NCBI RefSeq assembly: GCF_030700245.1
Contig: NZ_JAUYZI010000005.1
Span: 62,001 to 126,000 of the forward strand
DNA length: 64,000 nt
Direction: 5' to 3'
Origin: Methylobacterium amylolyticum
Lineage (GTDB): Bacteria > Pseudomonadota > Alphaproteobacteria > Rhizobiales > Beijerinckiaceae
Shown: positions 1-8,678 of the stretch, piece after piece
Position numbering within the stretch: the stretch's first letter is position 1
Layout: each line of letters begins with the position of its first letter
Notes under the pieces: model-generated
The model's input: the letters and a program-made list of their open reading frames with translations, nothing else
Told to the model about the DNA's origin: nothing
Databases searched by the model: none
Position numbers and translations under genes: made by a program

Positions 1-593
1 GCGCACCAGTTGAAGAATGCCTTCAGGTTCGCGAGCGTGCGGTTCGCCGTGGTCCCTGCCCCGCGTTCGGCGATATCCTCGACGAGCTTCAGCACGTCGC
101 CGCGGTCGATTTCCGTCACGAGCCGCCCTCGCCACGGGCCTTTGACCTCCTTTTCGAGGAGCCGCTTCACTTCGTGGGCCGACTTCATTCCCTCGACGTG
201 CCGGGCGATGTACCGATCGACGACGTTCTCGATCAGGTCTTCGTGCCGGCGTGCCACCGCCTCGGCCGCTACCCGGTCAGCCTCGCGCCGGGCCGCTTCG
301 GCTGCCCTGTGCGCCTTCCGGTCGGCCGCGGGGTCTCCCCCCGCCGTCAAGCTTTTGCGCGCCTCTCCGGCTTGCTGACGTGCTTCCGCGAGGGTCAGGG
401 CGCCGGAGCCAATGGCAGGGCCGAACGTCACCTTCACGCCCCGCCCGGCCAACTCGTACCGGAAAATCCACGATTTTGACCCGGATGGCTGCACGACGAG
501 CCGCAGGCCGGGCGTCGCACCATCCGCGATCTCGCGCCGGGACGCCTCCGGCTTCGCGTTCGTGACGGCTACGGCGGTCAGGGGCCGGGGCAT
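1..593 (-). CDS. Tyrosine integrase, P4/DUF4102 type, 3' end outside window
   Basis: Site-specific recombinase of an integrated element. The minus-strand frame is open from an ATG at 593 to the window edge (197 codons). It reads as the N-terminal DUF4102 arm-binding domain (residues about 5-95, with ATPGLRLVV and SKSWIFRYEL), an alanine/arginine-rich linker, then the start of the SAM-like core-binding domain (EVKGPWRGRLVTEIDRGDV, then TTANRTLANLKAFFNW). The catalytic R-H-R-Y half would lie to the left of the window. It starts about 160 bp from a tRNA 3' fragment and reads away from it, as expected for an integrase beside its attachment site. Family assignment is firm; whether the enzyme is intact cannot be seen. 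Confidence 0.85.
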   Translation of the reverse strand, partial: MPRPLTAVAVTNAKPEASRREIADGATPGLRLVVQPSGSKSWIFRYELAGRGVKVTFGPAIGSGALTLAEARQQAGEARKSLTAGGDPAADRKAHRAAEAARREADRVAAEAVARRHEDLIENVVDRYIARHVEGMKSAHEVKRLLEKEVKGPWRGRLVTEIDRGDVLKLVEDIAERGAGTTANRTLANLKAFFNWC

Positions 594-750
594 GGCGATC
601 TCGGGTACGGCACGGGGTACGGCGAAACCGCGATAGCTGCTGCTAGGCGGCGTTGCGAACACCGCCTCACATTATCCCTCTATGCCATTCCATTCAATGA
701 CTTAGCTCGGCTTCGTGCTATGGATTGGGGCGCATTGTTATGGTCTGAGC

Positions 751-800
751 GCAGACTACGAATCTGGGGGTCAGAGGTTCGAATCCTTTCGGGCGCGCCA
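751..800 (+). other. tRNA-Arg(ACG) 3' half, probable attachment site
   Basis: These 50 bases match the 3' half of a tRNA: an anticodon arm with loop CTACGAA (anticodon ACG), a T-arm with the GGTTCGAATCC core, acceptor strand CGGGCGC, G discriminator and encoded CCA at 798-800. The preceding bases do not form the matching 5' acceptor strand GCGCCCG or a D-arm, and the T-stem has a G-T pair. It is therefore read as a duplicated 3' fragment left by integration into a tRNA gene, with element DNA on the left and chromosome on the right. A divergent functional tRNA is less likely. Confidence 0.65.
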
Positions 801-815
801 TTCCACCGAGCGATC

Positions 816-1121
816 TTAAAAAGCTAGTGACGAGCCCGAAATTTGGGTCGTTCGCATGTCGCGCGGGGTACGGCTATCGTCTCGCTGCGCGACGAAGCCT
901 TTCCTTCCGTCGCGCTTCAGGCCGCCGTACTCCTCGCGCCTGCGATAATCGGTCACCGCCGTCACGCTGATCGCCCGGATCGCCTCGGCCACGCTCTGGC
1001 CCGGCGAGAGCCGCACGTCCACCTGACGTAGCGTGGCGACCACGTCCTCTGTCTTGAGCCGCTTCGGTCCTATGTGTTTGCCCTGGCCCAGGCTCCGAAG
1101 CCACACTTCAAAACCGGCCAC
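816..1121 (-). pseudogene. IS3-family transposase OrfA remnant
   Basis: The minus strand encodes a stretch typical of IS3-family OrfA helix-turn-helix proteins: KRLKTEDVVATLRQVDV, then GQSVAEAIRAISVTAVTDY, then EEYGGLKRDG. After the GGLK motif the expected leucine-rich region (KELEKENARLRRAV) is absent and the frame runs into unrelated residues. No OrfB catalytic domain follows. The piece is about 100 codons and lies directly inside the integration junction, so it is a decayed insertion sequence rather than a working gene. Confidence 0.6.
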
Positions 1122-1164
1122 CTCAGTGGGGGCGGATCACCGTCGGGCGCTGCGCGGTCGCGGG

Positions 1165-1899
1165 TCAGGCGGCATCCGGAGCGGCGAGCCGGGCTGCGAG
1201 CGCCGATCCGAGGTTGACGGTGTCCGTGACGACGGGCTCCGGGCGCCGGTGGGGCGTTCGCGCCGCTGCGAGGGCGGCCCGCACCGTCGTCTCGACGGAG
1301 CAGAGGACCGGCACCGGGACACGGGGTTGCAGCCGTGCCGCCAGCCCCGCCAGACCCGCCCCGCCGAGGATGACCGTCTCGGCGCCGTCCCGCTCCACGC
1401 AGGCGCGGCACGCCTCGGCAAGGTCCCGCAGGGCGCCATCCGGGTCCCTGGCGATCTCGCCGCCGGTGCGCTCCACCGTCCGGATGCCCGCGAGGCCGTC
1501 GCCGAGCCTCAGCCCGGCGACGATCTCTTCCAGCATCGGCTTCCACAGGGCGCCGCCCGTCACGATGGCGTAGCGCTCCGCCGAGCGCCGCGCCGCGAGG
1601 CAGGAGGCTTCGAGCATGCCCACCACCGGGACCGGCGAGATCTCCCGCAGGGCCAGGAGGCCGGGATCGCCGAAGCAGGCGATGAAGACCGCGTCGCAGC
1701 CCCCGGCGTGCTCGGCGAAGGCGTCGAGGGCGGCGTGCCCGGCGATCGCCAGGGCGGCGCGGCTCGCGATGTAGGCGGCCCCGAACCGGGCCGTCACCGG
1801 CACGAAGGTCGCCGCCTCGCCGGCCACCTCCGCGACCCGGTCGGCCACGAGGGCGGTGACCGAGGCGCTGGTGTTCGGGTTGAGCAGGAGGATGCGCAT
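1165..1899 (-). CDS. Asp/Glu/hydantoin racemase family protein, second catalytic Cys missing
   Basis: A 244-residue member of the Asp/Glu/hydantoin racemase superfamily, in which allantoin and hydantoin racemases use two cysteines to invert a carbon. The N-terminus MRILLLNPNTSASVT and the first active-site loop with Cys75 (VFIACFGDPG) are clear. At the second site, normally LGCAGM, the sequence is ILGGAGLAG, so Gly180 replaces the cysteine; the DNA there reads GGC GGG unambiguously. It follows the NCS1 permease gene by 14 bp and is likely cotranscribed. Context suggests a ureide or hydantoin substrate. Loss of one cysteine argues against simple two-base racemisation; decarboxylase-like family members also use a single cysteine. 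The exact reaction is not known. Confidence 0.75.
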   Translation of the reverse strand: MRILLLNPNTSASVTALVADRVAEVAGEAATFVPVTARFGAAYIASRAALAIAGHAALDAFAEHAGGCDAVFIACFGDPGLLALREISPVPVVGMLEASCLAARRSAERYAIVTGGALWKPMLEEIVAGLRLGDGLAGIRTVERTGGEIARDPDGALRDLAEACRACVERDGAETVILGGAGLAGLAARLQPRVPVPVLCSVETTVRAALAAARTPHRRPEPVVTDTVNLGSALAARLAAPDAA

Positions 1900-1913
1900 G
1901 GGTCGCTCGGGGC

Positions 1914-3413
1914 TCAGGCGGGGCGCGCCGCGGTCCGGGGCCGGGCGCGCATGATCAGCGCGTAGATCCCGAAGCCCAGGCCGCAGCCGATGAACCACGT
2001 GAAGTTCGCCACGCTCTCCAGGCCGGGCAGGACCACGCATAGCACGGGGATCAGGGCGGAGGGGACGATGGCGGCCACGGCGGCGAGGTTGTAGCCGTTC
2101 TGGTACCAGTAGGTCCCGCCCGTGTTCATCGTGTAGAGATCGTCGAGGACGATCTTCTCTTTCTTCACGAGGTAGTAGTCGGCGATCAGGATGCCGAACA
2201 GCGGCCCGATGAAGGCGCCCAGCACGTCGAGCGTGTAGTGGATCACGGCCGGGTTGTTGTACAGGTTCCACGGCGTGATGAAGATCGAGCCCACCGCCGC
2301 GATCATGCCGCCCATCCGCCAGGAGATCCGCTTCGGCGAGACGTTCGAGAAGTCGAAGGCGGGCGAGACGAAGTTCGCGACGATGTTGATGCCGATCGTG
2401 GCGATCATGAAGGTCAGGGCGCCGAGCACCACCGCGAAGGTGCTGTCGATGCGGCTCACCGTCTCCACCGGATCGGTGATGAGGTGGCCGAAGACCGGGA
2501 CCGTGGCCGAGGCGGTGATGACCGTCAGGAGCGAGAAGCCCAGGAAGTTGACGGGCAGGCCCCAGAAATTGCCCCGCTTGACCGCCTCGAAGCTCGAACC
2601 GTAGCGCGAGAAGTCGCCGAAGTTCAGCATCGGGCCGGAGAAGTAGGAGACCACGAGGGCCACGGCATTGATCATCACCGGCAGCGCGTCCCAGCCGGTG
2701 TACTTCACGGCGCCGAGGTTCAGCCCGATCTGGTCGAAGCCGGCCTTGTACACGAGGTAGCCGGCCAGCGCGATCATCACGACGTAGACCGCCGGCCCCG
2801 CCCAGTCGATGAACACGCGGATCGCCTCCATGCCGCGCCAGAAGACCAGCGCCTGCAGCACCCAGAGGGTCATGAACGCGGCCCAGCCGAGCCCCGAGAG
2901 GCCCGCGAACCCGTACTGCTTGAGGTCGGCGTAGGGGGCGAGTTCGGGGTAGAAGCGGAGCGCCACCACCGTGAGGGCGGCGGAGGCGAGGTAGGTCTGG
3001 ATGCCGTACCACGCGACCGCGATCAGCCCGCGGATGATCGCGGGGATGTTCGCGCCCTTCACGCCGAAGGAGGCCCGGCAGATCACCGGGTAGGGCGTGC
3101 CGGTCATCTGGCTCGGCTTGGCGACGAGGTTGCAGAAGACCTGGACGATCACGATGCCGACCAGCAGGGCGAGCAGCACCTGCCAGCTCACGAGGCCGAG
3201 GGAGAACAGGCTGCCCGCCGTGACGTAGCCGCCGACGCTGTGCACGTCGGACATCCAGAAGGCGAAGATGTTGTAGGTGCCCCAGGTCTGCTTGCGCAGG
3301 GGCGCGAGATCCTCGTTGACGAGGTTCGGGTCGTAGCTCGGCTTGATGACGACGGTTTCCCGCTCGTCGGACACGGCGGCACTCACTCCTGCCGCCTCGA
3401 TCTGTGCGTACAT
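1914..3413 (-). CDS. NCS1-family permease (allantoin/hydantoin/nucleobase)
   Basis: An inner-membrane secondary transporter of the nucleobase:cation symporter-1 family (499 residues, about 12 hydrophobic segments), the family of allantoin permease PucI and hydantoin transporter Mhp1. The N-terminal signature WGTYNIFAFWMSDVHSVGG and TGTPYPVICRASFGVKGAN are typical. The ATG at 3413 was chosen because AGGGAG lies about eight bases upstream and the protein then has the usual family length; an upstream in-frame extension has no family match. It precedes the racemase-like gene and follows PuuE in the same direction, so uptake of allantoin or a related ureide is the most likely role. The precise substrate is inferred. 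Confidence 0.85.
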   Translation of the reverse strand: MYAQIEAAGVSAAVSDERETVVIKPSYDPNLVNEDLAPLRKQTWGTYNIFAFWMSDVHSVGGYVTAGSLFSLGLVSWQVLLALLVGIVIVQVFCNLVAKPSQMTGTPYPVICRASFGVKGANIPAIIRGLIAVAWYGIQTYLASAALTVVALRFYPELAPYADLKQYGFAGLSGLGWAAFMTLWVLQALVFWRGMEAIRVFIDWAGPAVYVVMIALAGYLVYKAGFDQIGLNLGAVKYTGWDALPVMINAVALVVSYFSGPMLNFGDFSRYGSSFEAVKRGNFWGLPVNFLGFSLLTVITASATVPVFGHLITDPVETVSRIDSTFAVVLGALTFMIATIGINIVANFVSPAFDFSNVSPKRISWRMGGMIAAVGSIFITPWNLYNNPAVIHYTLDVLGAFIGPLFGILIADYYLVKKEKIVLDDLYTMNTGGTYWYQNGYNLAAVAAIVPSALIPVLCVVLPGLESVANFTWFIGCGLGFGIYALIMRARPRTAARPA

Positions 3414-3533
3414 GGCGTTTCTCCCTGCTGGATGAATGGCCCTGTTGCCGGGCCTTGTCGGCGCGCCGCCGGATCGTGGCGTGTCGCGCGAAAGCTGGAT
3501 CCTCGATCGTCGCGGCGGGCGCGCCGACGGGTC

Positions 3534-3576
3534 CTGGCGCATCGTCCTGGATCCGATATCCAGGACGATGCGCCAG
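3534..3576. repeat. Perfect 19-bp-arm palindrome in intergenic region
   Basis: Two perfectly complementary 19-base arms (3534-3552 and 3558-3576) surround a five-base loop. Each outer part contains GCATCGTCC or its complement GGACGATGC, the same end motif found in the neighbouring palindromic repeat. It lies between the PuuE and NCS1 permease genes, is not followed by a T-run, and is better read as a mobile palindromic repeat than as a terminator. Confidence 0.75.
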
Positions 3577-3585
3577 CCCTTTGTC

Positions 3586-3633
3586 TTTGCATCATCTTTT
3601 CCGAGAGCCGGTGACCACCTCTCGGGACGACGC
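3586..3633. repeat. Dispersed intergenic palindromic repeat, copy 1
   Basis: This 48-base unit starts TTTGCATCATCTTTTCC and contains the stem CCGAGAG/CTCTCGG (3601-3607 with 3619-3625). A close copy lies at 34088-34134, where the stem has become CCGAAAG/CTTTCGG, so the pairing is kept by a double change. REP-like elements of this kind are common between genes in Hyphomicrobiales. Confidence 0.75.
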
Positions 3634-3684
3634 GCTAGGACCTGCCGCCGCGGCGATGCGGCGGCTGGCTCCGTCGTTCGGGCC

Positions 3685-4848
3685 CTACCGGCCGATCAGG
3701 GCGCTGAGTCTATCCTCGAAGGCCCGCTCGCCGGCCGCGGCGAGCCCGGCCTGCGCGAAGCGGCGCGCGAGGTCCGCGGCCGAATCCGCCTCCGGCCCGA
3801 GGCCGGCGCCGTGGACCCGCTCCGCGAGAGACCGCCCCGCCTCGCCCGAACCGCCGGCCGCCTCGGCGCAGACGCGGCCGAACACCTCGGCGAACAGGGC
3901 GCGCCCCATCCGGCTCGGGCGATAGCCGCCGCGGGGCGGATGGGTCGACACCCAGTGCCGGGCGATGTCGAGGCGGGTGGCCACCCAGGCGTCGGGATGG
4001 GCGCCGACGTAGTCGAGGAACCGCTCCAGGGCGGCCATGCGCCCCGGCCGCCCGACGAGCCGGCAGTGCAGCCCGACCGACATCATGCCGGCCTGACCCT
4101 CGCCGCCCTCGCGGTAGAGCACGTCGAACGAGTCCTTGAGATAGGCGAAGAACTGGTCGCCGCTGTTGAAGCCCTGCGCCGTGGCGAAGCGCATGTCGTT
4201 GGCGTCGAGGGTGTAGGGGACCACGAGTTGCTGGCGGCCGCCGAGCCCCACCCAGTAGGGCAGCTCGTCGGCGTAGGAATCGGCGAGGTAGAGGAAGCCG
4301 CCCTCGGCCGCGCCGATGGCCAGAGTGTTGGTGGAGGTGCGCCCCTGGTAGAGGCCGAGGGGCCGGCTGCCCGTCAGCTCCGTCTGGAGCGCGATGGCGG
4401 CGTCGATGTCGGCGCGCTCGTCCTCCAGGCTGTGGTCGCGATAGTCGATCCAGCGCAGGCCGTGGCTGGCGATCTCCCAGTCGGCCTCGACCATGGCGGC
4501 GACCGCCTCGGGATTGCGCCGCATCGCGTTGGCGACGCCGAACACCGTGACCGGCATGCCGCGCCGGGTGAAGGCCCGCCAGAGGCGCCAGAACCCGGTC
4601 CGGGCGCCGTACTCGTAGATCGATTCCATGTTCGCGTGGCGCTTGCCCAGCCACGGCAGGGCGCCGACGATCTCGGAGAGGAACGCCTCCGACGCCGCAT
4701 CCCCGTGGAGGGTGCAGTTCTCGGCGCCCTCCTCGTAGTTCACCACGAACTGGACGGCGACGCGCTTGCCCCCGGGCCAGCGCGGGTCCGGCCGGGTCCG
4801 GCCGTAGCCCACCATATCGCGCGGATAGTCTTGATCGAGATCGAACAC
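3685..4848 (-). CDS. puuE: Allantoinase PuuE (polysaccharide-deacetylase fold)
   Basis: Hydrolyses allantoin to allantoate in the cytoplasm. PuuE is a NodB/polysaccharide-deacetylase-fold allantoinase, unrelated to the AllB amidohydrolase. Family signatures are DMVGYGRTRPDPRWPGG near the start, NYEEGAENCTLHGD, ANMESIYEYGAR and SHGLRWIDYRDH. A GTG start at 4848 is used because it has GGGGGAG upstream and places the family N-terminus FDLDQDYPRDM correctly. At 387 residues it is about 80 longer than typical PuuE; the extra C-terminal part is alanine/arginine-rich and matches nothing I recognise. It precedes the NCS1 permease gene and belongs with uraH, puuD and uraD nearby. Confidence 0.9.
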   Translation of the reverse strand: MFDLDQDYPRDMVGYGRTRPDPRWPGGKRVAVQFVVNYEEGAENCTLHGDAASEAFLSEIVGALPWLGKRHANMESIYEYGARTGFWRLWRAFTRRGMPVTVFGVANAMRRNPEAVAAMVEADWEIASHGLRWIDYRDHSLEDERADIDAAIALQTELTGSRPLGLYQGRTSTNTLAIGAAEGGFLYLADSYADELPYWVGLGGRQQLVVPYTLDANDMRFATAQGFNSGDQFFAYLKDSFDVLYREGGEGQAGMMSVGLHCRLVGRPGRMAALERFLDYVGAHPDAWVATRLDIARHWVSTHPPRGGYRPSRMGRALFAEVFGRVCAEAAGGSGEAGRSLAERVHGAGLGPEADSAADLARRFAQAGLAAAGERAFEDRLSALIGR

Positions 4849-4961
4849 GGCGTGCTCCCCCGTTCCCAGGAGTGATAAACGCCGCGCCGACCCGTGGTCC
4901 AATATGTTGTTCGGCTCGATTGATAGGCTATGCCTCTGGATCGCGCCGATCCGTGAGCGGG

Positions 4962-5864
4962 TCACCGCCTCCGGAAGGTCTCGGCCAGCCCCGCCGCCTC
5001 CGCGCGGATCAGGGCCAGGAACTTGTCGACCACGGGTCCCTTTCGCCGGTGGTGCACGGCGTGGACATCCGCCGACAGGAACGGCGGGTCGATCGGCAGG
5101 ACGACGACGCCGGGGTGGTTCGCGCGCCCCACAAATTCCGGGATGATGGCGAGGCCGAAGCCCGTGGCGACCAGGCTGATCAGCGACGAGGCCTCCCGGA
5201 CCTGCTGGGAGATGTCCGGGGTGAAACCCAGCGCGAGGCAGCCCCGGAAGATCTCGTCCGCGAAGCGGGAACTGTCGAGGCGCAGGGAGATCAGGCGCTC
5301 GGTCCTGAAGACGTCGATGGGGACGCTGCCGTCCCCGGCGCGGGCGTGCCCCGCCGGCAGCGCGACGCACAGGCGCTCCCGCCACGCCACCTCCCCGGCG
5401 AGGTCGGGCTCGTCGGGGGGGCTGCGCAGGAAGCTCAGGTCGGTCCGGTGCGCCTTCAGGGCGGCGATCTGATCGCCCGGCGCCATCTCGTGGATGCGCA
5501 CGTCCACCCCCTGGTACCGCTGCTCGAACGCGCGGATCAGGGCGCCGAGGGGTCCGACGAGGACCGAACTCGTCATGCCGATGTTCAGGATGCCGGCGGT
5601 GCCGGTGCCGATGGTCCGCGCCCGGTCCACGGCGTCGGCGGCCTGGACGAGGATCGCCCGCGCGCTGCGCAGGAAGTCTTCCCCCGCGGCGGTCAGCGTG
5701 ACGCGCCGGCTCGACCGCGCGAACAGGTTGACGCCGATCTCCCGTTCGAGATCACGGATCTGCTGGCTCAGGGACGGCTGCGAAACGCCGAGATCGTCGG
5801 CGGCGGCCGTGAAGTTGAGATGCTGCGCCACCGCAGCGAAATACCGGAGATGCCGAAGCTCCAT
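4962..5864 (-). CDS. LysR-family transcriptional regulator
   Basis: A 300-residue LysR-type regulator. The winged helix-turn-helix occupies about residues 1-60 (MELRHLRYFAAVAQHLNFT, then GVSQPSLSQQIRDLE) and the type-2 periplasmic-binding-like effector domain fills the rest. It sits between the acyl-CoA ligase and puuE genes, all on the same strand, so either could be a target. The 113 bp between it and puuE are relatively AT-rich. The inducer is unknown; a ureide or fatty acid would fit the neighbours. Confidence 0.9.
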   Translation of the reverse strand: MELRHLRYFAAVAQHLNFTAAADDLGVSQPSLSQQIRDLEREIGVNLFARSSRRVTLTAAGEDFLRSARAILVQAADAVDRARTIGTGTAGILNIGMTSSVLVGPLGALIRAFEQRYQGVDVRIHEMAPGDQIAALKAHRTDLSFLRSPPDEPDLAGEVAWRERLCVALPAGHARAGDGSVPIDVFRTERLISLRLDSSRFADEIFRGCLALGFTPDISQQVREASSLISLVATGFGLAIIPEFVGRANHPGVVVLPIDPPFLSADVHAVHHRRKGPVVDKFLALIRAEAAGLAETFRRR

Positions 5865-6028
5865 GACCTGCGCCGCACGAACACCGGACACTCTGGGCCG
5901 CGGACGGATCTTGGGGCCGTTCCCGCTCGCGGTGCAACCGTACCACGGCGCGAAGCGGTCCTCAGCGCCAGCGCGCGCCGCCGACGGGGATGCCGGTTCG
6001 GCGCGCGTGAGCGCGTCGAGACGCGGCG

Positions 6029-7720
6029 CTACGCGGTCTCCGCGCGCTTCAGGCCGAGCCGCTCCTCGACCGCCGCGCGCATGAGGAACTTCTGGACCTT
6101 GCCGGTGACCGTCATCGGGAAGGCGTCGACGAACTCGATGTAGCGCGGGATCTTCTGGTGGGCGATCTGACCCTGGCAGAAGGCGCGCACATCGTCGGCG
6201 GTCAGCACGGCACCGTCGCGCAGCCGGATCCACGCGCAGAGTTCCTCGCCGTACTTGGAATCCGCCACCCCGAAGACCTGCGCCTCCTGGATGCTCGGGT
6301 GCCGGAACAGGTACTCCTCGATCTCGCGCGGGTAGAGGTTCTCGCCGCCGCGGATGACCAAGTCCTTGATCCGGCCGACGATCTTGCAGTAGCCCTCGGC
6401 GTCGAGGACGGCGAGATCGCCCGTGTGCATCCAGCCGGCGGCATCGAGGACTTCGGCGGTCTTCTCCGGCTCGTTCCAGTAGCCGGTCATCACGGAATAG
6501 CCGCGGGTGCAGAGCTCGCCCGGTTCCCCGCGCGGCAGGACGCGGGTCTGCGCGTCCACGATCTTGACCTCGATATGCGCCTGCACGCGCCCCACCGTCG
6601 TGACGCGCCGCTCCAGCGGATCGTCGACGGAACTCTGGAAGCTGACCGGGCTCGTCTCCGTCATGCCGTAGGCGATGGTGATGTCGCGCATGTTCATCAC
6701 CTGCTGGACCCGCCGCATCACCTCGATCGGACAGGGCGCGCCGGCCATGATGCCGGTGCGCAGGGAGCCGAAGTCGAACCGCGCGAAGTCCGGATGGTCC
6801 AGTTGGGCGATGAACATCGTCGGCACGCCGTAGAGCGCGGTGCAGGCTTCCGCCTCGACCGTCCTCAGCGTGGCGAGGGGATCGAAGCCCTCGCCCGGAT
6901 AGACCATGGCGCAGCCGTGGGTGACGGCGGCGAGGTTGCCCATCACCATGCCGAAGCAGTGGTAGAGCGGCACCGGGATGCAGATCCTGTCCTCGGGGGT
7001 CAGCCGCATGGCGCGGCCGACGAAGTAGCCGTTGTTGAGGATGTTGTGGTGCGTCAGCGTCACGCCCTTCGGCTGGCCGGTGGTGCCGCTGGTGAACTGA
7101 ATGTTGATCGGGTCGTCGAACTGGAGATCCGCCTCGCATTCCCGGAGTGCGGCGCGCTCCGCGTCACCGCCCCGGTCGGACACCGCCTCGAAGGGGATGG
7201 TGCCCGGCGCCGGCGGCCCCCCGATCTGGATCACGCTGCGCAGGTGCGGGAGGCGCGCGGCCGACAGGGCGCCCGGCGCGCAGGTCGCGAGTTCCGGGGC
7301 GAGCGCCGTCAGCATCCCGAGGTAGTCGCTAGTCCTGAACGCCGTGGCCGTCACGAGCGCCCGGCAGCCGACCGCGTTGAGCGCGAATTCGAGTTCCGAC
7401 AGGCGGTAGGCCGGATTGATCGAGACGAGGACGAGACCGGCCTTGGCGGCGGCGAACTGGGTCAGGACCCACTCGGCCCGGTTGAGCGACCAGATGCCGA
7501 TGCGGTCGCCCCGCTTCAGGCCGAGGGTCAGGAGGCCCGCCGCGAGCCGGTCGACGCGCGCGCGCAACGCCGCCCATGTCCAGCGCACGTCCTGCGGCGG
7601 CACGATCAGGGCCGGCCGGTCCGGCCATCGCGCGGCCGTCTCGTCGAGCTGCTGGCCGATCGTCGCGCTGAGCAGCGGCACGTCGCTCGCGCCGTGGACG
7701 TAGCTCGGCTGCCCTCGCAT
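6029..7720 (-). CDS. AMP-dependent acyl-CoA synthetase
   Basis: Activates a carboxylic acid to its CoA thioester through an acyl-adenylate. The 563-residue protein has the ANL-superfamily P-loop [20 protein letters not shown], the motif AYGMTETSP, the hinge [20 protein letters not shown] and the catalytic lysine segment [10 protein letters not shown] near the C-terminus. The ATG at 7720 has AGGGAGAG upstream and gives the normal family start. Overall resemblance is to medium/long-chain fatty acyl-CoA ligases, but the substrate cannot be fixed from sequence. It stands alone among ureide genes and shares no obvious purine step with them. Confidence 0.85.
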   Translation of the reverse strand: MRGQPSYVHGASDVPLLSATIGQQLDETAARWPDRPALIVPPQDVRWTWAALRARVDRLAAGLLTLGLKRGDRIGIWSLNRAEWVLTQFAAAKAGLVLVSINPAYRLSELEFALNAVGCRALVTATAFRTSDYLGMLTALAPELATCAPGALSAARLPHLRSVIQIGGPPAPGTIPFEAVSDRGGDAERAALRECEADLQFDDPINIQFTSGTTGQPKGVTLTHHNILNNGYFVGRAMRLTPEDRICIPVPLYHCFGMVMGNLAAVTHGCAMVYPGEGFDPLATLRTVEAEACTALYGVPTMFIAQLDHPDFARFDFGSLRTGIMAGAPCPIEVMRRVQQVMNMRDITIAYGMTETSPVSFQSSVDDPLERRVTTVGRVQAHIEVKIVDAQTRVLPRGEPGELCTRGYSVMTGYWNEPEKTAEVLDAAGWMHTGDLAVLDAEGYCKIVGRIKDLVIRGGENLYPREIEEYLFRHPSIQEAQVFGVADSKYGEELCAWIRLRDGAVLTADDVRAFCQGQIAHQKIPRYIEFVDAFPMTVTGKVQKFLMRAAVEERLGLKRAETA

Positions 7721-8034
7721 GACCTCTCCCTGCCTTGTTCGGACCACGGACACCGGCGCGCGGACGCGATCTCTCCGGCGGGGACGGATCGCGTCTGATC
7801 CGGCGGTCCGGCCGAACGTTCCCCGGCCGGTCGGCGTCCGGCGACGTGGACGCACAGGGCATGCGCCGTCTCGCCGAAGCAGACTTTCAGTTCACGGGGC
7901 CGTTTCGACACCGCTGGATTGCATCGAAAATCTCCGAATCGGACCACAGTTGTTTGCAAGACCAACGATAGTAAATTCGTACAGAGCTGACAATCGGTCG
8001 CCACGCCCCGTCGTCGCGGCCTGCTGCGCCCAAC
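7721..8034. other. Intergenic region, 314 bp, no gene seen
   Basis: This stretch lies upstream of the acyl-CoA synthetase and downstream of uraH. No frame has a family match or a good ribosome binding site. The part around 7920-8000 is more AT-rich than its surroundings and probably holds the promoter of the synthetase gene. I see no clear palindrome or terminator. Confidence 0.5.
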
Positions 8035-8388
8035 TTAGCTTCCGCGGTAGGTCGCGTAGCTCCACGGGGTGATCAGCAGCGGGACATGGTAGCGCCCGTC
8101 GGGATCCGACACCCCGAACCGGACCGGCACGACGTCGAGGAAGGGGGGCTCGGCCCCAGCGCCGGCCGCGGCGAAGTAGGCGCCGACGTGGAACAGAAGC
8201 TCGTAGGTGCCCGCCGCCAGGGTCGCGCCGTCGAGCAGCGGGCGGTCGGTGCGTCCGTCGGCATTGGTGACGCGGGACGCGACGCGCTCCGCCGACCCGT
8301 CGGCGGCGAGGCGGCGCAGCTCGATCGTCACGCCCGCGGCCGGCCGGCCCGCCGCGGTGTCGAGCACGTGTGTCGAGAGATGGCCCAT
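8035..8388 (-). CDS. uraH: 5-hydroxyisourate hydrolase (transthyretin-like)
   Basis: Hydrolyses 5-hydroxyisourate, the product of urate oxidation, to OHCU. The 117-residue protein has the family N-terminus [20 protein letters not shown] with the active-site His7, an internal FHVGAYF stretch, and ends in the diagnostic tetrapeptide YRGS. Length is standard for the family. It is transcribed away from puuD-uraD, so all three can be driven from the 290 bp divergent region 8389-8678, which itself holds no gene. With PuuD and UraD it completes the three-step conversion of urate to S-allantoin. Confidence 0.95.
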   Translation of the reverse strand: MGHLSTHVLDTAAGRPAAGVTIELRRLAADGSAERVASRVTNADGRTDRPLLDGATLAAGTYELLFHVGAYFAAAGAGAEPPFLDVVPVRFGVSDPDGRYHVPLLITPWSYATYRGS

Positions 8389-8678
8389 GGCGAGGATCCT
8401 TCGGGAGGTTTGAGCCCCGCAAGGCCGCGGCACCCGCTCGGGCGGGGGGCATTCGGGCGGGAGGCGTTCGGGACGCGCGAGACGAGCACGCGGCAGGCCG
8501 CCCGCGCAACCCGGAAAGGGGCCGCCATTTATCGAACCGTTTTGAAAGTCCTTGGCTTTCCGCCCGCTCGTCCCGGGCCCGGCTTCGGGGCACACCGTCC
8601 GGCAGCGATCCTCGAAGCCGAGCCCGGGCAGGCCGCCCCGTCTCGCGGGATCACCCCTGGCAAGAGGATGGCCCTCCC

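Noticed and set aside
730..800. Intact tRNA-Arg gene
   Set aside because: Only the 3' half fits. The 5' acceptor strand pairs at just four positions and no D-arm can be drawn.
3534..3576. Rho-independent terminator
   Set aside because: The hairpin is perfect but has no following T-run on either strand and shares ends with a dispersed repeat.
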